A stretch of DNA of 64,000 bases from Gilliamella apicola (GTDB taxonomy: Bacteria; Pseudomonadota; Gammaproteobacteria; Enterobacterales; Orbaceae), in contig NZ_CP007445.1 in the NCBI RefSeq assembly GCF_000599985.1, positions 2,418,001 to 2,482,000 of the forward strand, in the 5' to 3' direction. A program made the position numbers and the translations under genes. Below, in pieces: positions 19,272 through 28,332 of this stretch (position 1 is its first letter; each line of letters opens with the position of its first letter). The notes under the pieces were generated by a model that was not told the DNA's origin, searched no databases, and saw nothing but the letters and a program-made list of their open reading frames with translations.

Positions 19272-19287
19272 TATGATTTAAATCACA
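19272..19287. promoter_or_regulatory. CRP- or FNR-like site upstream of citS
   Basis: TATGATTTAAATCACA matches the CRP consensus TGTGA-N6-TCACA at all but one position and also holds the FNR-type core TGAT-N4-ATCA. It lies about 75 bases before citS in the citA-citS intergenic region. Citrate fermentation is usually both anaerobic and catabolite controlled, so either factor is plausible. Confidence 0.5.
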
Positions 19288-19361
19288 AAATTGGAGTTAA
19301 AATTTTGTAACCATATGCGCCAATTTAACAAATTCAAATTTTTTTTGGAGAAAAATAAAAT

Positions 19362-20783
19362 ATGGCGGATCTTAACTCAATCGGAAAAATGCGGACTGAA
19401 GAAGAATCAGTATCAAGCTCTGATGAAAAACAACATGATAAATGGCCTTACAATGTGAAACAACAACCAACGGGATGGCCATACAATTGGTGGCGACTTA
19501 TGGACAATTATAAAATTGGTGTAATCCCGCTTCCATTATTTATCATTGCTGGTATCCTAATTTTCGCTGAAGTGTTAGTAACTGGTAAATTACCTAGCGA
19601 AATTGTTGTGATGGTGGTAACTTGTGCCTTCTTTGGCTTCCTATGTGGTGAAATTGGTAAGCGTTTACCAATCGTTGGAAAAATGGGGGCAGCAGCGATC
19701 TGTGCGACCTTTATTCCATCGGCGCTAGTTTATTATGGTATTTTACCTACTCCGGTCGTCCAAGCAACAACAAAATTCTATAAAGATACACACATTTTGT
19801 ATCTATACATTTGTTGTATTATCGTTGGTAGTATTATGAATATGGATAAGAGAACGCTTATTCAGGGATTCTTAAAAATATTCGGACCAATGGTATGTGG
19901 TGAAATCGTTGGAATGTTAGTTGGTGTTGGTGTTGGTTATTTACTAGGTTTATCTCCATTTGAAACATTCTTCTTCTTAGTATTACCTATCATGGCAGGC
20001 GGTGTTGGTGAAGGTGCGATTCCTCTTTCAATCGGATATGCATCAATATTAGGTATGGAACAAGGTGAAGCACTTGGTCGTGTATTACCAATCGTTATGT
20101 TAGGTGGTTTAACAGGTATTATTTGTGGTGGCGTTCTTAACCGTCTTGGTAAAGCTTACCCACATTTAACTGGTAATGGTCGATTACTACCGGCTTCAGA
20201 AGATGATGAGTTAATGGGTGATAAAAAAGCAGCTAAAGCTGAACCTGTTATCGACGTAACAACATTTGCTTCAGGTGTATTATTAGCAGCAATTCTTTAT
20301 ATGATTGGCATGATCGGTCATAAATTAACAGGTATTCCAGCTCCGGTAGGAATGTTATTTGCTGCAGTTTTTGTTAAGTTAGTATCAGGTGTTTCACCGA
20401 AAGTATTAAGTGGTTCACAAGTCGTTTACAAATTTTTCCAAACGTCTGTTACCTATCCAATTCTATTTGCGGTAGGTGTAGCAATCACTCCATGGGATAA
20501 AATCGTTGCAGCTTTCACTATTACAAATTTAATCGTTATTGTTTGTACTGTTGTTAGCTTAGTCACCACTGGTTTCTTTGTCGCTAAAAAATTAGGTATG
20601 TATCCGATTGATGCTGCTGTTATTTCGTGCTGTCAAAGTGGTCAAGGCGGAACAGGTGACGTTGCAATCTTAACTGCCGCAGAACGTATGGAGTTAATGC
20701 CATTTGCTCAAATTGCAACCCGTATAGGTGGTGCAATAAATGTATCAGTGTCATTACTCATTCTCGGCAATTTCTTAGTTTAG
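19362..20783 (+). CDS. citS: Citrate transporter CitS (2-hydroxycarboxylate family)
   Basis: A 473-residue inner-membrane secondary transporter of the 2-hydroxycarboxylate family, typically sodium-coupled for citrate. It has about eleven membrane helices and the two re-entrant-loop GG motifs: AGGVGEGAIPLS in the first half and CCQSGQGGTGDVAILTAA in the second. An arginine in QIATRIGGA near the C-terminus fits the substrate carboxylate site. The N-terminal tail of about 50 residues is cytoplasmic. TTGGAG lies about 12 bases before ATG. It opens the cit gene run, divergent from citAB. Confidence 0.93.
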   Translation: MADLNSIGKMRTEEESVSSSDEKQHDKWPYNVKQQPTGWPYNWWRLMDNYKIGVIPLPLFIIAGILIFAEVLVTGKLPSEIVVMVVTCAFFGFLCGEIGKRLPIVGKMGAAAICATFIPSALVYYGILPTPVVQATTKFYKDTHILYLYICCIIVGSIMNMDKRTLIQGFLKIFGPMVCGEIVGMLVGVGVGYLLGLSPFETFFFLVLPIMAGGVGEGAIPLSIGYASILGMEQGEALGRVLPIVMLGGLTGIICGGVLNRLGKAYPHLTGNGRLLPASEDDELMGDKKAAKAEPVIDVTTFASGVLLAAILYMIGMIGHKLTGIPAPVGMLFAAVFVKLVSGVSPKVLSGSQVVYKFFQTSVTYPILFAVGVAITPWDKIVAAFTITNLIVIVCTVVSLVTTGFFVAKKLGMYPIDAAVISCCQSGQGGTGDVAILTAAERMELMPFAQIATRIGGAINVSVSLLILGNFLV

Positions 20784-20799
20784 ATTAAAATTTTAAAGA

Positions 20800-20838
20800 G
20801 CAACCTTAGTTTAACTAGGGTTGTTCCCTTTTATTTAT
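20800..20838 (+). terminator. Partial terminator between citS and the FAH-family gene
   Basis: GCAACCTTAG (20800-20809) pairs with CTAGGGTTGT (20815-20824), with G-T wobbles, followed by TCCCTTTTATTT. It may lower expression of the downstream cit genes relative to citS. Confidence 0.5.
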
Positions 20839-20876
20839 AGTTAAATTTAGCATAAAACAGCTTTTAAGGAGTTTTC

Positions 20877-21722
20877 ATGAAGCTTGTCAGTTATCTTGTC
20901 TCTGGTCGAGCAAGTTTTGGTCTTCTTAATCATAATGGTATTGTTGATTTAAAAGAAAAATTAGGCAATAAATATGCCGATTTAAAATCTTTACTTGCTG
21001 ATTCTGAAGGACTTACTGTCGCCAAAACTTATCTTGATGCACCAAGTGACATTGATGAACAAGACATTACTTATCTACCCGTTATTCCAAATCCAAACAA
21101 AATTTTATGTGTTGGTATGAATTATGCGGAAAAACGCGCAGAATTTAACGAAACTAGCTCAGCGCCAACGTTATTCGTTCGTTTTCCTGATTCACAAACA
21201 GGTCACAAAACTAATATTATCAAACCGGCTATCACTAACGAGTTAGATTACGAAGGTGAATTAGCGATCATTATTGGTAAAGAAGGATTTCGTATTAAAC
21301 CAGAAGAGGCATTATCACATGTAGCTGGCTACAGCTGCTATATGGATGGGTCTATTCGTGACTGGCAATATACTTGGTTTACAGCAGGTAAAAACTGGCC
21401 AAGTACTGGTGCATTCGGTCCATGCATCACAACCAGTGATGAAATCCCTGATCCAACAGTTTTATCTTTAACCACTTATTTAAATGGTCAGGAGATGCAA
21501 CACGATTGTATTAAAAATCTTGTGCACACTGTACCAGAACTTATTTCTTACATTAGTACATTTACTCGTTTATCGCCTGGAGATGTCATCCTTACTGGTT
21601 CACCTGGTGGCGTTGGTAAAAAACGTAACCCTCCAGTATTTATGAAAGATGGCGATAAGATTGAAGTCGAAATTACAGGAATTGGTCGTTTAACCAATTA
21701 TGTAGTAGCAGAAAGAGGGTAA
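20877..21722 (+). CDS. Fumarylacetoacetate-hydrolase-family protein, possible oxaloacetate decarboxylase
   Basis: A 281-residue soluble protein of the FAH superfamily. The metal triad is Glu126 and Glu128 (DYEGELAI) and Asp157 (YMDGSIRDWQ). C-terminal sequence DVILTGSPGGVG is typical. The family includes enzymes that decarboxylate oxaloacetate (FAHD1 type) and hydrolases or decarboxylases of aromatic catabolism. Here it lies between citS and citC, with AAGGAG before ATG 20877 and citC starting 4 bases after its stop. Citrate lyase yields oxaloacetate and no oadGAB genes are present, so oxaloacetate decarboxylation is the most sensible role. This is inferred from context. Confidence 0.85.
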   Translation: MKLVSYLVSGRASFGLLNHNGIVDLKEKLGNKYADLKSLLADSEGLTVAKTYLDAPSDIDEQDITYLPVIPNPNKILCVGMNYAEKRAEFNETSSAPTLFVRFPDSQTGHKTNIIKPAITNELDYEGELAIIIGKEGFRIKPEEALSHVAGYSCYMDGSIRDWQYTWFTAGKNWPSTGAFGPCITTSDEIPDPTVLSLTTYLNGQEMQHDCIKNLVHTVPELISYISTFTRLSPGDVILTGSPGGVGKKRNPPVFMKDGDKIEVEITGIGRLTNYVVAERG

Positions 21723-21726
21723 TTTT

Positions 21727-22761
21727 ATGTATGATTTAGTTGATTATACCATCGTTGATATTTCTAAATCAGAACAATACTATCAAGAAATAAAACTATT
21801 ATTGTCTCGATCTGATCTTGATTTAGACTCGCAAGTTACTCTTTTTATGGTAGCAAAAATTCACGATAAAATTATTGCTTGTGCGGGAATGGATCGCAAT
21901 ATTATTAAATGTGTTGCTATTGATCCTCAATATCGCGGTAATCAACTAAATCTGACTTTAATGGATCAAACCATAAAATATGCCAATGAAAACGGCTATT
22001 TTCACCTTTTTTTATACACTAAACCTGAAAATATAGATTTCTTTAAAGGATGCGGTTTTTACCCTATTGTTGAAATAACCGATTTAGTTGTTTTAATGGA
22101 AAACAATCCAGTCGGAATAAAGCAATATTGTAAACAACTCAATGCACAGAAAAAAGAAGGAAAAAAAATTGGCAGCATTGTCATGAATGCCAATCCTTTT
22201 ACTAAAGGTCATCAATACTTAGTACAATATGCAGCAAGTCAATGTGACTGGTTACATGTATTTGTTGTCAATGAAAATGCCTCGCAATTTTCATTTGATA
22301 CACGTTTAAAACTAGTTAAAGATGGCACAAATCAGATAAACAATGTCACTGTGCATGCAAGCTCACCCTATATTATTTCTAGAGCAACATTTCCTACTTA
22401 TTTCCTAAAAGATAAGACAAAGATTGATCAGGCCTATATGGGTATCGATCTGTTGATTTTCCGAAATTATATTGCTCCAGCACTCAATATCACTCACCGA
22501 TTTGTAGGGACTGAGCCTATTGATGAAGTAACTAAAGCCTATAACGAAGCAATGCGATATTGGCTTGAAGATAATACGGTAAGTAGTCTACCAGCCATTA
22601 CGGTTGTTGAAGTTGAACGTATAACCGAAAGCAATTGTGTTGTCTCAGCTTCATTAGTAAGAAAGCTACTAGCTACTGGGCAATATGAACAGGTTAAAAC
22701 GTTGGTTCCTCCAACAACATGGGATTATCTTTCGGCTAATTTGGATAAATTTAAAATTTAA
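21727..22761 (+). CDS. citC: [Citrate (pro-3S)-lyase] ligase CitC
   Basis: CitC acetylates the prosthetic group thiol of citrate lyase with ATP and acetate, turning the enzyme on. The 344-residue protein has an N-terminal GNAT-like domain (about 1-125) and a C-terminal nucleotidyltransferase domain starting with GSIVMNANPFTKGHQYLV, where TKGH is the HxGH-like adenylylation motif. GAGGG precedes ATG 21727. It is the first of the lyase genes, as in other cit operons. Confidence 0.95.
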   Translation: MYDLVDYTIVDISKSEQYYQEIKLLLSRSDLDLDSQVTLFMVAKIHDKIIACAGMDRNIIKCVAIDPQYRGNQLNLTLMDQTIKYANENGYFHLFLYTKPENIDFFKGCGFYPIVEITDLVVLMENNPVGIKQYCKQLNAQKKEGKKIGSIVMNANPFTKGHQYLVQYAASQCDWLHVFVVNENASQFSFDTRLKLVKDGTNQINNVTVHASSPYIISRATFPTYFLKDKTKIDQAYMGIDLLIFRNYIAPALNITHRFVGTEPIDEVTKAYNEAMRYWLEDNTVSSLPAITVVEVERITESNCVVSASLVRKLLATGQYEQVKTLVPPTTWDYLSANLDKFKI

Positions 22762-22782
22762 TACGTTTTAAAAGGTAAAAAA

Positions 22783-23073
22783 ATGAAAATACAAAAAGAA
22801 GCTATGGCTGGCACTCTCGAATCGAGCGATTTGTTAGTTAAAGTCATGCCAAATACGGGGATTGAAATTGTTATTAATAGTGATGTTAATAAGCAATTTG
22901 GCGATCAAATACGTGCAGTTGTCAATCAGACTTTAAATGATCTGAATGTAACTGATGGGTTAATTATTATTGATGATAAAGGCGCTTTAGATTGTGCTAT
23001 CAGAGCAAGAATTCAATGTGCAGTATTACGCGGTGCAGAAGAAGAGAACTTAGATTGGAGTAAATTACTATGA
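22783..23073 (+). CDS. citD: Citrate lyase acyl carrier protein CitD (gamma subunit)
   Basis: This 96-residue subunit carries the 2'-(5''-triphosphoribosyl)-3'-dephospho-CoA arm. The attachment serine lies in the N-terminal segment [15 protein letters not shown], matching the ESSD pattern of CitD. AAAAGG precedes ATG 22783. Its stop overlaps the citE start (ATGA). Confidence 0.95.
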   Translation: MKIQKEAMAGTLESSDLLVKVMPNTGIEIVINSDVNKQFGDQIRAVVNQTLNDLNVTDGLIIIDDKGALDCAIRARIQCAVLRGAEEENLDWSKLL

Positions 23074-23957
23074 AAAAATTACGTCGCAGCATGTTATTTC
23101 TTCCTGGCGCTAATGCCGCAATGTTATCAACATCGTTTGTATACAAACCTGATTCAATCATGTTTGACCTTGAAGATGCTGTTTCAATCAAAGAAAAAGA
23201 TTCAGCACGCTTGTTAGTAGCTCAAACATTAAAAATGCCTGTTTATAAAGAACATAATATTGAAACAGTTGTTAGAATTAACGCACTAAATACACCATTT
23301 GGACTTAAAGATTTAGAAGCCGTAGTTCGAGCAGGCGTTGACGTTGTGCGTTTACCAATGACAAACAGTGCTGAAGATATTCATGAACTTGAAGCTCACG
23401 TTGAACGTATTGAAAAAGAATGTGGGCGTGAAGTCGGTAGTACTAAATTAATGGCAGCAATTGAATCGGCTCAAGCGGTAGTTAATGCCGTATCAATTGC
23501 TAAATCATCTCCTCGTTTAATAGGTATTGCTCTTGCTGCATTTGACTATCTTGTTGATATGCAAACAGAAAGAGGCGATGGTACCGAACTATTTTATGCT
23601 CGTTGCGCTGTTCTACATGCAGCTCGTGTAGCAGGTATTGATGCTTTTGATGTTGTTTATTCAAATGTTAATGACGACGAAGGTTTCTTAAAAGAAGTCA
23701 ACCTAATCAAAAAATTAGGATATAACGGTAAATCATTGATTAATCCAAGACAAATTGAGCTATTACACAATGCTTATGCTCCTACTGCTAGTGAAGTGGA
23801 AAATGCTAAAAAAGTAGTTGAAGCAGCTGAAGAAGGTGAAAGAAAAGGGCTTGGAGTTGTTTCTTTGAATGGCAAAATGATTGATGCACCAATTATTACT
23901 CGTGCTCAAAAAATCATTGAACTAGCAAAATACTCCGGTGTACGTAAAGAAATTTGA
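23070..23957 (+). CDS. citE: Citrate lyase beta subunit CitE
   Basis: CitE is the citryl-ACP lyase subunit, which releases oxaloacetate and leaves acetyl-ACP. The 295-residue TIM-barrel protein begins with [15 protein letters not shown] and has the acidic metal-binding segment [10 protein letters not shown]. The RINA segment binds the acyl group region, and [19 protein letters not shown] is a strong family match. It overlaps citD by 4 bases and is followed 12 bases later by citF. Confidence 0.96.
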   Translation: MKKLRRSMLFLPGANAAMLSTSFVYKPDSIMFDLEDAVSIKEKDSARLLVAQTLKMPVYKEHNIETVVRINALNTPFGLKDLEAVVRAGVDVVRLPMTNSAEDIHELEAHVERIEKECGREVGSTKLMAAIESAQAVVNAVSIAKSSPRLIGIALAAFDYLVDMQTERGDGTELFYARCAVLHAARVAGIDAFDVVYSNVNDDEGFLKEVNLIKKLGYNGKSLINPRQIELLHNAYAPTASEVENAKKVVEAAEEGERKGLGVVSLNGKMIDAPIITRAQKIIELAKYSGVRKEI

Positions 23958-23969
23958 TAGGATTGAAAT

Positions 23970-25499
23970 ATGACAACTTCTATAAACCAAAAAATTGATG
24001 ATTTATTAAAACAGCATCCTGATCTTAAAAATATCACACCATTTATTGATGCTAATGCAACCACACCATATTTAAAAGATGAGTCTAAATATACTCGTAA
24101 ATTATGTGATTCGATTGAACAAGCCATTAAAAAGTGTGAATTACGTGACGGTATGACCATATCTTTCCATCATGCATTCCGTGAAGGTGATAAGGTTATC
24201 AATAAAGTTGTAGAGACAATTAGTAAATTAGGCATTAAAAATCTAACTTTAGCATCAAGTTCATTATTAAGTTGTAATGCCGCATTAATCCCACATATTG
24301 AGGCTGGGGTGATCACTAAAATTTACACCTCTGGATTACGTGGAAAATTAGCTGATGCGATTTCACACGGTTTAATGGATAATCCTGTGCATATCCATTC
24401 TCATGGTGGACGAGTAAAACTTATCCAAAGTGGTGAAATTAATATTGATATCGCATTTTTAGCCGTATCAACAGCTGATGAGCAAGGTAATGCTAATGGT
24501 GTATCAGGTAAATCACAATGTGGTGCACTTGGTTATGCAATGGTTGATGCACAGTTTGCCAAAAAAGTAGTTTTACTCACAGAAGATATCGTCGGTTACC
24601 CAAATAACCCTGCAAGTATTCGTCAAGATCAAGTTGACTATATTGTTAAAGTTGATGAAGTCGGTGACCCAACTAAAATCAGTGTGGGCGCAGCACGTAT
24701 CACAAGCAATCCTCGTGAACTTATGATTGCTCGTTACGCGGCTGATGTCATTGAGCATTCTGGCTATTTTGAAGATGGCTTCTCAATTCAAACGGGATCT
24801 GGCGCTTCTTCAACAGCTGCAACGCGTTTCCTTGAAAATCGTATGCGTGCTAAAAATATAACCGCCTCATTTGCCTTAGGTGGCATTACAGCTAGTATTG
24901 TTGATTTACACGAAAAAGGTTTGGTTAAACGTTTATTAGATACCCAAAGCTTTGACGGTGCAGCAGGACAATCCTTAGGCCGAAATAAAGATCATATTGA
25001 AGTCTCAACCAATGTTTATGCGAATCCTGCATCTAAAGGAGCAAGTGTTGATGAATTAGACATTGTGATTTTAAGTGCCTTAGAAATTGACCTTGATTTC
25101 AATGTCAACGTATTAACGGGTTCTGATGGCGTAATGCGCGGAGCATCTGGCGGTCACTGTGATACAGCTGCGGGAGCAAACTTAACAATTATTGTTGCCC
25201 CATTAATTCGTAGCCGTATCCCAACTGTAATTAAAAACGTAACCACGCTGGTAACTCCAGGCGAAAGCGTTGATGTATTAGTTACTGATCATGGTATTGC
25301 TGTGAATCCTAATCGTCCAGAAATTGCTGAACGTTTAAAAGCAGCTAATTTACCAATAATGAGCATTGAAGAACTTTATCAACGTGCAGTTTCTTTAACT
25401 GGTGAACCAAAACCAATCGAATTTGAAGATAAAATCGTAGGTATCGTTCATTTCCGTGATGGTTCAGTAATTGATGTAGTACGTCAAGTTAAAGATTAA
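23970..25499 (+). CDS. citF: Citrate lyase alpha subunit CitF
   Basis: CitF is the acetyl-ACP:citrate ACP-transferase subunit, which loads citrate onto CitD. At 509 residues it has the usual length. Characteristic segments are GMTISFHHAFREGDKVIN near the N-terminus, GVSGKSQCGALGYAMVDA in the middle, and LTGSDGVMRGASGGHCDTA towards the end. AGGA lies nine bases before ATG 23970. A 10-bp hairpin lies between it and citX. Confidence 0.96.
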   Translation: MTTSINQKIDDLLKQHPDLKNITPFIDANATTPYLKDESKYTRKLCDSIEQAIKKCELRDGMTISFHHAFREGDKVINKVVETISKLGIKNLTLASSSLLSCNAALIPHIEAGVITKIYTSGLRGKLADAISHGLMDNPVHIHSHGGRVKLIQSGEINIDIAFLAVSTADEQGNANGVSGKSQCGALGYAMVDAQFAKKVVLLTEDIVGYPNNPASIRQDQVDYIVKVDEVGDPTKISVGAARITSNPRELMIARYAADVIEHSGYFEDGFSIQTGSGASSTAATRFLENRMRAKNITASFALGGITASIVDLHEKGLVKRLLDTQSFDGAAGQSLGRNKDHIEVSTNVYANPASKGASVDELDIVILSALEIDLDFNVNVLTGSDGVMRGASGGHCDTAAGANLTIIVAPLIRSRIPTVIKNVTTLVTPGESVDVLVTDHGIAVNPNRPEIAERLKAANLPIMSIEELYQRAVSLTGEPKPIEFEDKIVGIVHFRDGSVIDVVRQVKD

Positions 25500-25528
25500 T
25501 TACTAAACGATCTGTCATAACAAAACTT

Positions 25529-25560
25529 AGCATGGCATAAATAAATGCCATGCTCTTATT
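25529..25560 (+). terminator. Perfect hairpin between citF and citX
   Basis: AGCATGGCAT (25529-25538) pairs perfectly with ATGCCATGCT (25545-25554) around an AAATAA loop, followed by CTTATT. It may attenuate transcription into citX, or protect the citF mRNA end. Confidence 0.5.
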
Positions 25561-25568
25561 CCTGTATT

Positions 25569-26123
25569 ATGAATAAAATGTTAATTAAATTTGATGATGG
25601 CACTCCGATTAGTCTTGAGCAAATGCTACTAGCTAAAGAAAAGCGGGTAGAAAACCAATTATTAGCTATTTCACTCTATAAAAAACCCATCGTATCATTG
25701 ACGTTAGTTATCCCTGGTCCAATAAAAAACAGTAGTGGAGCTAATTATATATTTCAAGAAGCGATCACTACGTTACATCAGTTTTTTATTAAAAATAATA
25801 TACCGTTAATTAAAGAACAGCACTATCATGAACTAACAGGTTCCGAAGCGATTCTTGTGGTAGATTGCGCGGTTGAAAAACTTAAACAATACTGCATTGA
25901 AATTGAAAGCCTACATCCATTAGGTCGTCTATGGGATATAGATGTGATTGATCCAATAACCCAAAAAAGTGTTTCTCGCTCACAATTTGAATATGCACCA
26001 AGACAATGTTTAGTTTGTGAAGATATCGCCAAAATATGTGGTCGGTCAAAACGACATTCACTAGATGAGATTTTTGTGGCTATTAAAGAAAAAATAGAAA
26101 GTTTTCAAAACAATAAATCTTAA
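25569..26123 (+). CDS. citX: Holo-ACP synthase CitX
   Basis: CitX transfers the triphosphoribosyl-dephospho-CoA group made by CitG onto CitD. The 184-residue product has LVIPGPIK near the N-terminus, then HPLGRLWDIDVI, the family's signature, and the RQCLVCEDIAKIC cysteine segment. An ATG at 25545 is in frame, but it lies inside the hairpin stem. Starting at 25569 leaves 13 residues before the conserved ISLEQMLLAKE block, close to the E. coli protein. No strong ribosome site is visible for either start. Confidence 0.92.
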   Translation: MNKMLIKFDDGTPISLEQMLLAKEKRVENQLLAISLYKKPIVSLTLVIPGPIKNSSGANYIFQEAITTLHQFFIKNNIPLIKEQHYHELTGSEAILVVDCAVEKLKQYCIEIESLHPLGRLWDIDVIDPITQKSVSRSQFEYAPRQCLVCEDIAKICGRSKRHSLDEIFVAIKEKIESFQNNKS

Positions 26124-26125
26124 TA

Positions 26126-26195
26126 TAATGATAAAGTTGAAAAAACAAAATTGATCCGAAAGATCATATCAATTGTTCATTAAACTTTATCATTA
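26126..26195. terminator. Long inverted repeat between convergent citX and metB
   Basis: TAATGATAAAGTT (26126-26138) is repeated in perfect inverse at 26183-26195, with an inner ATTGAT/ATCAAT stem. The element fills the gap between the converging genes and could end transcription from both sides. No long T-run follows. Confidence 0.5.
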
Positions 26196-26206
26196 CTATT
26201 AAAATT

Positions 26207-27373
26207 TTAAATGACAGCTAAAGCTTGCTCTAAATCACCTAATAAATCATCGACATCCTCTAAACCAACAGAGATACGAAGTAGTTGATCTGAAATACCG
26301 GCTGTTTTGCGAGCTTGAGCACTGATACCTGAATGGGTCATTGTTGCTGGATGACAGATTAGACTTTCAACGCCTCCTAGAGATTGAGCTAGAGTAATAA
26401 TATTAAGTGCTTTTAAAAATTTAGGCATTATTTCAGGTTCCCCAGCTAATTCAAAACTTAGCAATGAACCAAAACCCTTTTGTTGTTTTTTAGCAATCTC
26501 ATGTCCAAGATTAGACGATAGTGATGGATGATATACACGAGCAATTTTTGGATGATTAACTAAAAACTCAACGACTTTTTGTGCATTGGCTTGTTGTAAA
26601 GTTACTCGCGCGGCAAGTGTTCTTAATCCTCGTAATAATAAATAACTATCAAATGATGAAGTAAGGGTACCAATATTATTGGCCCACCATAAAACATCTG
26701 TAGCAAGCTGTTGCTCTTTAAATACTAAAATACCAGCTAAAAGATCGGAATGTCCATTAAGAAATTTAGTACATGAATGAGTGACAATATCTGCACCTAA
26801 ATCTATAGGTTTTTGCAATATAGGGGTCATAAATGTGTTATCGACTAAAACCAGTGCCCCGACATCATGTGCTTGTTGTGATATTTCTTGAATATCAACA
26901 ACTCGAAGTAATGGGTTACTTGGCGTTTCAATCAATACTAATTTCGGACGTAAACTTAAAGCTTCTTTTAATGCCACTGGATCGGATTGATCAACAAATA
27001 TTGCTTTAAAATAACCTCGTTGACTTAAGCTATTAAAAAGACGATAGCTCCCACCATAACAATCATGAGGAGCGACGACCAAATCATCCGGCGTTAACAG
27101 TGCTACGCTAACAAGATGAATAGCAGACATACCACAGTTAGTAAGAATAGCATCAGCACCACCTTCCAACTTAGCGACAGTTTCCTCAACAAATCGTCTG
27201 CTTGGATTTGCTTTACGTCCATAATCAAACTCTCTTGGTGTAGCAAATTCTTGATAACGGTAACAAGTTGACGGTGTAATGACTGGGACTACACTCCCAT
27301 ATTGATCATCAGTATTGATTCCACCTCGGACAGCAATAGTACCTTGGCTTAATTTTTTAGATTGGCTAGCCAT
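26207..27373 (-). CDS. metB: Cystathionine gamma-synthase MetB
   Basis: This 388-residue PLP enzyme joins an activated homoserine with cysteine to make cystathionine in methionine synthesis. It belongs to the Cys/Met metabolism family: GGADAILTNCGMSAIHL near residue 70, DNTFMTPILQKPIDLGAD, and the PLP lysine in HSCTKFLNGHSD (about residue 195). The C-terminal SLGGVESLICHPATMTHS segment is typical. The gene is divergent from metJ across four met boxes. Unlike in E. coli, no metL follows. Cystathionine beta-lyase is the main alternative, but the neighbourhood favours metB. Confidence 0.88.
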   Translation of the reverse strand: MASQSKKLSQGTIAVRGGINTDDQYGSVVPVITPSTCYRYQEFATPREFDYGRKANPSRRFVEETVAKLEGGADAILTNCGMSAIHLVSVALLTPDDLVVAPHDCYGGSYRLFNSLSQRGYFKAIFVDQSDPVALKEALSLRPKLVLIETPSNPLLRVVDIQEISQQAHDVGALVLVDNTFMTPILQKPIDLGADIVTHSCTKFLNGHSDLLAGILVFKEQQLATDVLWWANNIGTLTSSFDSYLLLRGLRTLAARVTLQQANAQKVVEFLVNHPKIARVYHPSLSSNLGHEIAKKQQKGFGSLLSFELAGEPEIMPKFLKALNIITLAQSLGGVESLICHPATMTHSGISAQARKTAGISDQLLRISVGLEDVDDLLGDLEQALAVI

Positions 27374-27441
27374 AATAACATCCCTAGATAATATTTTATT
27401 TATTACAAAAATTTCATGTATAAGAATAACACAACCATTTA

Positions 27442-27473
27442 AGACGTCAACATGTCTAGACGTCTAACTATCT
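27442..27473. promoter_or_regulatory. Four tandem met boxes (MetJ operator)
   Basis: Four adjacent 8-base units resemble the met box AGACGTCT: AGACGTCA, ACATGTCT, AGACGTCT and AACTATCT. The third is a perfect match. They lie between the divergent metB and metJ genes, where the MetJ-S-adenosylmethionine complex would repress both. Confidence 0.9.
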
Positions 27474-27549
27474 CGATGTACAGATTGCAGCAAAATAAAA
27501 AAAAAGTTAAAATTAACCTTATAAATTGTGATGTAATTTGGTGAAAAAT

Positions 27550-27867
27550 ATGATTGAATGGAATGGCCAATACATAAGTCCCTATGCTGAGCATGGTAAA
27601 AAAAGTGAGCAAGTAAAAAAAATTACTGTATCAATTCCGCTAAAAGTATTAAAAATATTGACTGATGAACGTACGCGTCGACAAGTAAATAATTTACGCC
27701 ATGCAACAAATAGTGAACTACTATGTGAAGCGTTTCTTCATGCTTACACGGGTCAACCACTACCTTGCGATGAAGACTTACAAAAAGATCGTGAAGATGG
27801 TATACCAAGCCAAGCTAAGGAAATGATGCTCAATTTAGGTATAAATCCCGACTTAATTGATGAATAG
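27550..27867 (+). CDS. metJ: Methionine repressor MetJ
   Basis: MetJ is a ribbon-helix-helix repressor with S-adenosylmethionine as corepressor. The 105-residue protein has the same length as E. coli Met[21 protein letters not shown] holds the DNA-contacting beta strand, and [20 protein letters not shown] the helices. Upstream TTG and GTG codons are in frame, but ATG 27550 gives the conserved start MIEWNGQY. The gene is divergent from metB across the met boxes. Confidence 0.97.
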   Translation: MIEWNGQYISPYAEHGKKSEQVKKITVSIPLKVLKILTDERTRRQVNNLRHATNSELLCEAFLHAYTGQPLPCDEDLQKDREDGIPSQAKEMMLNLGINPDLIDE

Positions 27868-27920
27868 ATGTTATTTATATGTTTATTGACAAACAAAATC
27901 ATTAATTAATGATAAAAAAC

Positions 27921-27946
27921 AAAAAAGGCGCATTATGCGCCTTTTC
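27921..27946. terminator. Bidirectional terminator between metJ and rpmE
   Basis: GGCGCAT/ATGCGCC forms a tight stem at 27927-27941, with six A residues before it and TTTT after it, so it can terminate from both sides. It lies between converging metJ and rpmE. Confidence 0.88.
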
Positions 27947-27973
27947 TAATAATTATCGTATAATTACAAAAAA

Positions 27974-28189
27974 TTATTTTTTACCGCCAACCATAGCAAA
28001 ACGTTGTTTGAATTTATCTACACGTCCGCCAGTTGCAACATCACGTTGTTTACCTGTATAGAACGGATGACACTCACCACATACGTCAAGATGAATATCA
28101 TGACCAACTGTTGAATGAGTATTAATAACATTACCGCAAGAACAAGTTGCTTTAATTGCTTTATATTCTGGGTGGATACCTTCTTTCAT
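27974..28189 (-). CDS. rpmE: 50S ribosomal protein L31 (zinc-binding form)
   Basis: A 71-residue L31 protein. Four cysteines at positions 16, 18, 37 and 40 (CSC and CGEC) mark the zinc-binding C+ form. [20 protein letters not shown] is strongly conserved. L31 bridges the ribosomal subunits. It is a single gene, preceded by GAGGTT about seven bases upstream of ATG 28189. Confidence 0.97.
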   Translation of the reverse strand: MKEGIHPEYKAIKATCSCGNVINTHSTVGHDIHLDVCGECHPFYTGKQRDVATGGRVDKFKQRFAMVGGKK

Positions 28190-28332
28190 AAGAAACCTCT
28201 AAAGTTTGTTCGTATCGCTATATAAACGGCCATAAAGGCAAAATCTATACACCATACGAGTGTTAAAAAACATGATAAGGTTGTAAATTATACGCCTTAA
28301 ACAGCAAATAATCAAGTTGTAAAAAAAACCTA

